From contig CM057165.1 of the NCBI GenBank assembly GCA_029962745.1, forward strand, positions 3,626,340 to 3,690,339: a stretch of 64,000 nucleotides of DNA. The letters run 5' to 3'. The notes beneath the pieces are model-generated. The model worked only from the letters and a program-made list of their open reading frames with translations, searched no databases and was not told the DNA's origin. Of this stretch, positions 58,739-64,000 are shown in pieces (the stretch's first letter is position 1; every line of letters starts with the position of its first letter). This DNA is from Echinometra lucunter. Its lineage: Eukaryota; Echinodermata; Echinoidea; Camarodonta; Echinometridae. The translations under genes were made by a program, and so were the position numbers.

Positions 58739-60517
58739 CTGAAATTGACAAAGCGTGAAATACGGTTTTAAGGAAATAATCTTAGATAATTCATCAAAGC
58801 TTTCTTTTTTCATACCACGAAAAAAAGACCTGAAGATTCGAGATTCACATTACAGCGCCGCTATATCATGTACGGTATGTGTCGTGGCTGCGAGCTGCGC
58901 GCGGCTGAGCTAGCTAGTTATATACAGCTGGCTGTGCTACTGCCGGTGAGCTGATCCGACTTGCTTATTCAAGGTTGGTAGCCAGATTTTTCATTTTACA
59001 TTAATAACTTAAGCAATGTATGACCGTAAGATCAAATGAACAGTATCAGAAGGGCATATCCTAAACTCATGCCAAGTTGTATGGATTTTCGTCGATTTTG
59101 CAAAAGGGACGAGTTACCTTTAAAGGAGTTTTGTAGAAAAAAGTGCATCAACTTCAGAGTTCTACGATGTAAAAATCTCAAGACCCCACTAGAATCCCAA
59201 TGTTACATTTGCCAAGGAGATATGGGTTTCAGCATGTGAGTGAAATACTTCAAAGTTTCATTTGCATGTTTTGCAAGTTAGCTGGATGACATTTCAAATG
59301 AAAATGCAGATGAACAGGGTACAACATACATGCTACAGCATATGAACAAAATATCAATTTTACCTTTGGCTGAAGATGATAAATATACATATATCCTATC
59401 TTTCTAATTCTCATTGAACACAATAAAAACTAACGGTACTTTCGAAAAATCAACTCAAGCGCAATTTCGAAAGCCCACTGTACTGCCCATACAAATCATA
59501 TTTGGATTATATTTCAAATCCATTGATAAAGAAAACAATAGAGTGGGAAGAATGCTCACATATGACCTGAAATTTCTGTATTTTTGACAAGTTAATGCTT
59601 CTTTTATTAGATGAAAAAAAGTTGGCAGAGTGACAGTGCTAAATCAAGACAAGCCACACAGCTTCTGAACACAGGTGATGACAATACCAGGATCGACTTC
59701 TAAAACAGAATCTGCAAACTCATTTTACATATTGCTTCACACTTTGAGCCCTAAGATGCAAGTTAAAACTCAAATGCATGCATGTCTCAGAGCTTTCAAG
59801 CAAAAAAGTCATTTTCAACACAGAATCATGACAAGCACTCTTTGGAGAGATCAGAGTGAATACTACTCTTCTTTCAAACTTCACCAGTTCGAACAATACA
59901 ACAGGAATCAAGTATACTTATAAATTATACATTTCAATGTTCTTGAAACTAAATTTAATTTTTCACATGGAGTGGAGAATGGAAAACTACCACTTGCCTT
60001 GTTTCTGACAAGATGAAAAGATGTGATCAGGTGATGCCACATATTTTTCAACGAGAGTTAGAAGGTTGCTAACTCAATGTAAAAACATGACCTAATTGCC
60101 TTTTAGTTCTGAGAAGATCATAAGATAACAATAAATTCTTTGACCAAGAGGTCGGGAGAAAGGGGGGGGGAGCAGAAGTTGGTCTAGCACTAATGTCAGC
60201 TCTTTGTCTTTGCCTACAAATTGACTCTGATCCGACCCAGGTTCAAACCCCGGTTCACATCTTTCTGATGGTGACGTTAAAGTTAGGTCCCAGATTAAAA
60301 TAAATAATCATATCTGATTGATACATGTCTCTAAAACCCAAATCACACACACATACTCTTATTTTTTAAAAAATCAATTTCCCTGGATGGATAAACATCC
60401 TTCGTACATATTTCAACAAAGATCCTACCTTACGACATCAATTCTGGTTAAGAATTTCACAATCAATCAACTGCCTGCAGAACATGGGCCCTGTATGGTA
60501 TATTTAAACCAGTGTAA
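58739..60517. other. Intronic stretch with a CpG-containing segment
   Basis: The part at 58850-58960 is unusually CpG-rich (TACAGCGCCGCTATATC, GCTGCGCGCGGCTGAGC) and carries TATATAAC on the minus strand, so an internal promoter is conceivable. The rest is AT-rich. A box-B-like GGTTCAAACCCCGG lies at about 60240, but I could not define a SINE around it. Confidence 0.35.
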
Positions 60518-61001
60518 TTAAAGGCACTGGCTAACTTTGTGAGCAGCTGATTTAAAAAATTCTCAAACTAAGATGAAACATGTGTATGAGTACTTGTATT
60601 TGTACTCAAAACCCCTGAAACCAACCATAATTTGGAATGAAAAGCTGTAAGTTAGACGCAAACCGCGATTTTATTAGCTTTCGTCTCGAGAGACAATGAA
60701 CTAAGAGGACCGTTTACACAAATTAAAAAAATACCGATACCTGCCTTCCGCTGCGTGATACGTCAATACACACAGTGCGGTCCGTTGAGTCATGCGCGCA
60801 TGCGCACTCCTTACATTTGGTCTGTGCAATATTTTTCAAACATTGGTTCACATTTCTAATATTTATGAATACTTCCCGTGGATTTTATACTCTGAAACTT
60901 TCAGACTGGTATTTTTACACTATAACCCTAATGTTTATCCCATTTTCAAGTAACAAAATGAGATTTTTAAAAATCATAACAATGTTAACCAATGTCTTTA
61001 A
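60518..61001. mobile_element. MITE with TTAA ends, family B copy 2 (inverted)
   Basis: Opposite orientation to 13593-14086. TTAAAGGCACTGGCTAACTT starts it and GTTAACCAATGTCTTTAA ends it. Shares the centre GCGCGCATGCGCACTCCTTAC and long flanking blocks with copy 1. Confidence 0.87.
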
Positions 61002-61096
61002 GTCGAAGTCCTTGGAAAACCCTGAAGACACATGTTTTAGAATTAACACATGTTTCAGTAAGATGTCTATGAACTTTAGATGATGGTTTAAAGAAA

Positions 61097-61361
61097 GAAG
61101 CCCCTCCCTTGTAAATAAGCAACATGGTACCCATGGCAATTTGACAAAATTACCATCAAATCATGGTAATTTGATGGTATTTTATTATTATTCTTACTTG
61201 TTTGGCATCACCTGTGCCTGGGAGGCAAAAAGCAAACTGAATCACGGTAACCTTTACACACAACGTAGACTTCAGTTACCGACTGAGCCAACTCGCTCCC
61301 TCTTAAAATTCATCAAATTACCATGGGTACTATGGTACTTTTTTACAAGGGCTGGTTCCTT
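61097..61361. mobile_element. MITE-like inverted-repeat element with a tRNA-like core
   Basis: Outer arms: AAGCCCCTCCCTTGTAAATA with ACATGGTACCCATGGCAATT, mirrored by AATTACCATGGGTACTATGG with TACAAGGGCTGG. On the minus strand the interior contains GCGAGTTGGCTCAGTCGGTA, a box-A-like sequence, and a weak box B (GGTTACCGTGATTC). A SINE fragment may therefore sit inside. Confidence 0.7.
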
Positions 61362-61492
61362 CATTATGCCCAGAATGAGAGAATTTAGTAGCCAATAGGT
61401 TAACCCATTGCCTCTGGGAACTTGGTGATCCCTGCACAAAGCCTATGGGAAATAGAGAATTCATTAGTCAATGGATTAAGATGTGATCCTAC

Positions 61493-61584
61493 CCTTCAGC
61501 TAACCAGCACTGCCAACAGAAGAAACTCTTCTCGAATCGCAAGCCCATTCTGTACTTGTAAAATATCCTGCGTAAAATATCCAT
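61493..61584 (-). CDS. PDZ protein, first coding exon (proposed start)
   Basis: On the minus strand the proposed start is in the strong context GGCACCATGG. It reads MDILRRIFYKYRMGLRFEKS and FFCWQCWLAE, ending at GAAGG|GTAGGA in phase 2. It joins in phase to both 55698 and 58738. The segment is basic, with a Cys-Trp-x-Cys-Trp cluster. The frame stays open upstream to 61690 (TGACACAG precedes it), so a longer N-terminus, or an acceptor at 61690 or just before GCACC, is possible. A 13-codon upstream ORF overlaps the proposed leader. Confidence 0.6.
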
Positions 61585-61758
61585 GGTGCCTGTGAGAGGT
61601 ACCCAGTACCACAGCTCAAAGTTGGGAGAGTTGTGGGAAAAACTGTCGGTCAAACATCCTCCAAATTTTTGACAAAGAGCAGAATTTTCACTGTGTCAAT
61701 TTAACAGAGTAATATGCAGAATACACTTCAAACAAGTTGTTAGTATGCAAAAAGATAT

Positions 61759-61786
61759 GGGCGGAGGTCTCCGTGCAAAGTATATA
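61759..61786 (-). promoter_or_regulatory. Candidate core promoter of the PDZ gene
   Basis: The minus strand has AATTATATACTTTGC (TATA-like at 61781-61786), followed about 20 bp later by a GC-box-like CCGCCC (61759-61764). This would place a start near 61750, giving a leader of about 165 bp before the proposed ATG. Only motif spacing supports it. Confidence 0.35.
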
Positions 61787-61789
61787 ATT

Positions 61790-64000
61790 CTTTCCTCAAA
61801 ATTCTAGAATCAAAAAGACGAATCCAAAAATCTCATCTATGCGACTTTCCTAGATCACACGAATCACAGCTGCTGATCAGAGAGTTAGCAACTATCACCG
61901 AATATTAGAAAGCTGCTGCTTGGAGGGGGTCTAAAAGATGCCAGTTTTGAGTGCAGAAACTTACAAAATGGCAGTTTTTAAGAAAGTATAAGAAAACTGA
62001 CGTAAATCCCCAAAATGTCCAATTTTAGCTCGTATCACGATGAGGAATCTTGCTCAGGGTTTAGTCAGATGAGGTTTTTCCCCCAAGTTCTCTTTAGATC
62101 TCACACTCACTCTCTCTCTCCCACCTTCTCTCTCTCTTTCTTTCCCCCCCCCCTCTCTCTCTCTCTCCTTCACTCTCTTCTTCCCTCATCATCTCTCTTC
62201 CTCCACTTTCCTCTCCAAGTTTATGTCATACCTGCAATATGACAAGGCCAACTGGCTCATTTCCAAAATCAAAGAAATGAGGATGAGAGAGAGAGAGAGA
62301 GAGAGAGAGAAAAAAAATATATATATATATTTTGGGAGGCAACAAGGGCAAATGAGATCCTCAAATACTGACCAATATTTGACTAAACAAAGACATTTGA
62401 AAGCCTGAACCATTTCCTTGTTAAGAAATCAACTTAAAGTTAAATTTGATTCTATGCACATTTACCTTCTTTTATCATCAGAAAATGAAGCTTATTTTGA
62501 ACTTTGAAAATTGCATCACTCAGCATTGAGTTAACACCATTCTGGCTTTCTGCAGACAAGATGAAATATCAGGCAAGCGAAGTTTCACTATAATTTCTAT
62601 TTTAATTACTTCAAGCGGTATGTCATTACCTCACATGGACCGTTCTTAATCATTTGATGTCTAGGCCGGACTATCCGATTCCTTCCTGTAAATACAGAAT
62701 TCCTAATCATTTTCTTACAACAATGAAACGGGAGCCAAATGTTTCCAAAAAGTTCCCTTGTGTCATGTGATCATGTGATCATGTCACGAAATCATGTCAC
62801 GAAATCGTGTCGTGTGACCAGGATGGCAACTGTCGAATAAATAATTTAAAATTCCTACCTGTTTTGAACAGAGACAGAGGCCTTCTTGTAATTACTGTCA
62901 ACACATCAACTCTAGGCCAATCCCAATACTAGCCTAGCCAGAAATTAGAGGTCTGTTCTTATAAAACACCCCCCCCCCCCCCCCTCTGTCCTTCACCTCG
63001 CCAACAAAATCTACTAGCAATACCATATTGAATGCAGAATCCTACAAAGAAGGAAATATTCCTTTTTTTTCAAAACACATATAATTCTTCTCTTAAAGGG
63101 TCTACCCTGAAAATAAGAGCATTTTGAAGAGATGCAGAAAAATGAGATGAACAGGGCAGTGAAAATTTGAGCAAATTCCGATTCAAAATACAAAAAATAA
63201 TTCATTTTTGAAGTTGTGATCAATCAAACACAAATTGGAAACTCTGTGATGTAACATATGAGCTTAGCTTCCATTTTCCCTGTGCATATAATTCCATAAA
63301 ATCTTGGCCCCTTTGTAATATTTACGATGGAATATATTTTTCCATGCAGAGGCTATTAGCAGAAACAAAAGCAATTATTTTATATTAAGGCCACATGTAT
63401 GATTGCAAATTTCTGGAGTGGGACAATGATTTTTAATTTTTGTAATCAATACTGAGCAAAAGTGAGGTGAGCTCACATGTTATGTCACAGCGTTGCCACT
63501 CTGTGTTTGACTGATTACAACTTCAAAAATTCATAACTTTCTTATTTTTAATCAGAATTTGGTAAAATCTTTATTCTGTCACATTCCTCTCATTTTTCTG
63601 CTTCTCTTTAAACACACTCATTTTTAGGGTAAACTTCCTCTTTAAAGAGCACTTTAGAGAGGAGACAAGATCTAGAGAAAAGAAGTAGGAATTTGGAATT
63701 AAAAACATCACCACTTCCATAATCAGAATATGGAAATGATATGAAAGTGGTGCTTATTTTTAATCTCCATGTCTCTTCCTTTTCAGGGATGGATCAGACT
63801 TGCTTGTCAGAGATGGATTAGACCTACTGTGATTTCTGGATGGATCATAAGATATTTTCTCTAATCTAGTCTAATCTAGTTTACTAGGGCAAATATCATT
63901 TAAATGTTGTTGGTTTGAAAAGAAGTCGGTTTACCACTTGAGCTGATCTCTAACCTTTTGAGATAATTGAATTGAAATAATTAGATCTATCTCCTTTCGG
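61790..64000. other. Right flank, no gene supported
   Basis: Contains CT-rich DNA (62100-62215), a (GA)n run with A and (TA)n runs (62287-62330), a TCATGTGATCATG-type direct repeat (62764-62812) and an 18-bp C-run (62968-62985). On the minus strand, 62631-62686 has an acceptor (TGTATTTACAG), 56 open bases and a donor-like GTGAG|GTAATG. Its phase does not fit the PDZ exons, so it was not called. Confidence 0.55.

Noticed and set aside
59036..59239. 67-codon Cys-containing plus-strand frame
   Set aside because: Regular zinc-finger spacing is absent and it is AT-rich like its flanks. Probably chance.
62631..62686. Minus-strand mini-exon candidate with acceptor and donor
   Set aside because: Open in one frame for 18 codons, but the phase does not fit the exon starting at 61690 and no other partner was found.
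1..64000. CRISPR arrays, operons, phage or viral genes
   Set aside because: No regularly spaced identical repeats with unique spacers, no ribosome-binding-site-led gene strings and no viral proteins were seen. The window is typical animal nuclear DNA.

Overview
The window looks like nuclear DNA of an invertebrate deuterostome, most likely a sea urchin or related echinoderm. The reasons are an AT-rich base composition, large introns with GT-AG borders, many homopolymeric C/G runs, microsatellites, tRNA-derived SINE-like repeats and short inverted-repeat DNA elements (MITEs, several on TTAA targets). One recognisable gene is a clear metazoan Pbx/extradenticle orthologue. The species itself cannot be read from the sequence.

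Layout. Positions 1-20212 hold no exon I can support. This is probably the large intron upstream of the first visible Pbx exon, since the Pbx start codon and early PBC-A exons are absent and presumably lie to the left. It contains MITEs, a retrotransposon tail, microsatellites and a few GC-richer blocks that could be regulatory. Positions 20213-33449 (+) carry six Pbx exons that join in frame and encode the rest of the PBC domain, the TALE homeodomain and the C-terminal tail. A 3' UTR of about 1.9 kb follows, to a poly(A) signal near 35340. Low-complexity DNA (35.4-37.8 kb) separates Pbx from a second gene that converges on it from the minus strand.

The minus-strand gene (about 61.75 kb down to 41988, perhaps with a 3' UTR to about 37.85 kb) was assembled from five phase-matched exons. 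It encodes about 258 residues: a basic, Cys/Trp-containing N-terminus, a Ser/Lys/Arg-rich middle and a C-terminal PDZ domain. I do not recognise the family. A sixth open exon (58516-58738) is also phase-compatible with the first exon and ends in a stop, so it may be an alternative terminal exon that yields a roughly 104-residue protein without the PDZ domain.

The most unusual feature is in the Pbx intron that interrupts the start of the homeodomain (21281-22934). Both ends of this intron are locally multiplied. The end of the upstream exon plus its splice donor occurs four times, and the splice acceptor plus the start of the downstream exon occurs three times, each with a spacing close to 170 bp. 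All decoy sites tested lead quickly to stop codons. Other notable items are a MITE inserted inside another MITE with a TTAA duplication, a palindrome with arms of about 100 bp, and several repeat families present in two or three copies. I found no evidence for a bacterial-type operon, CRISPR array or viral gene.
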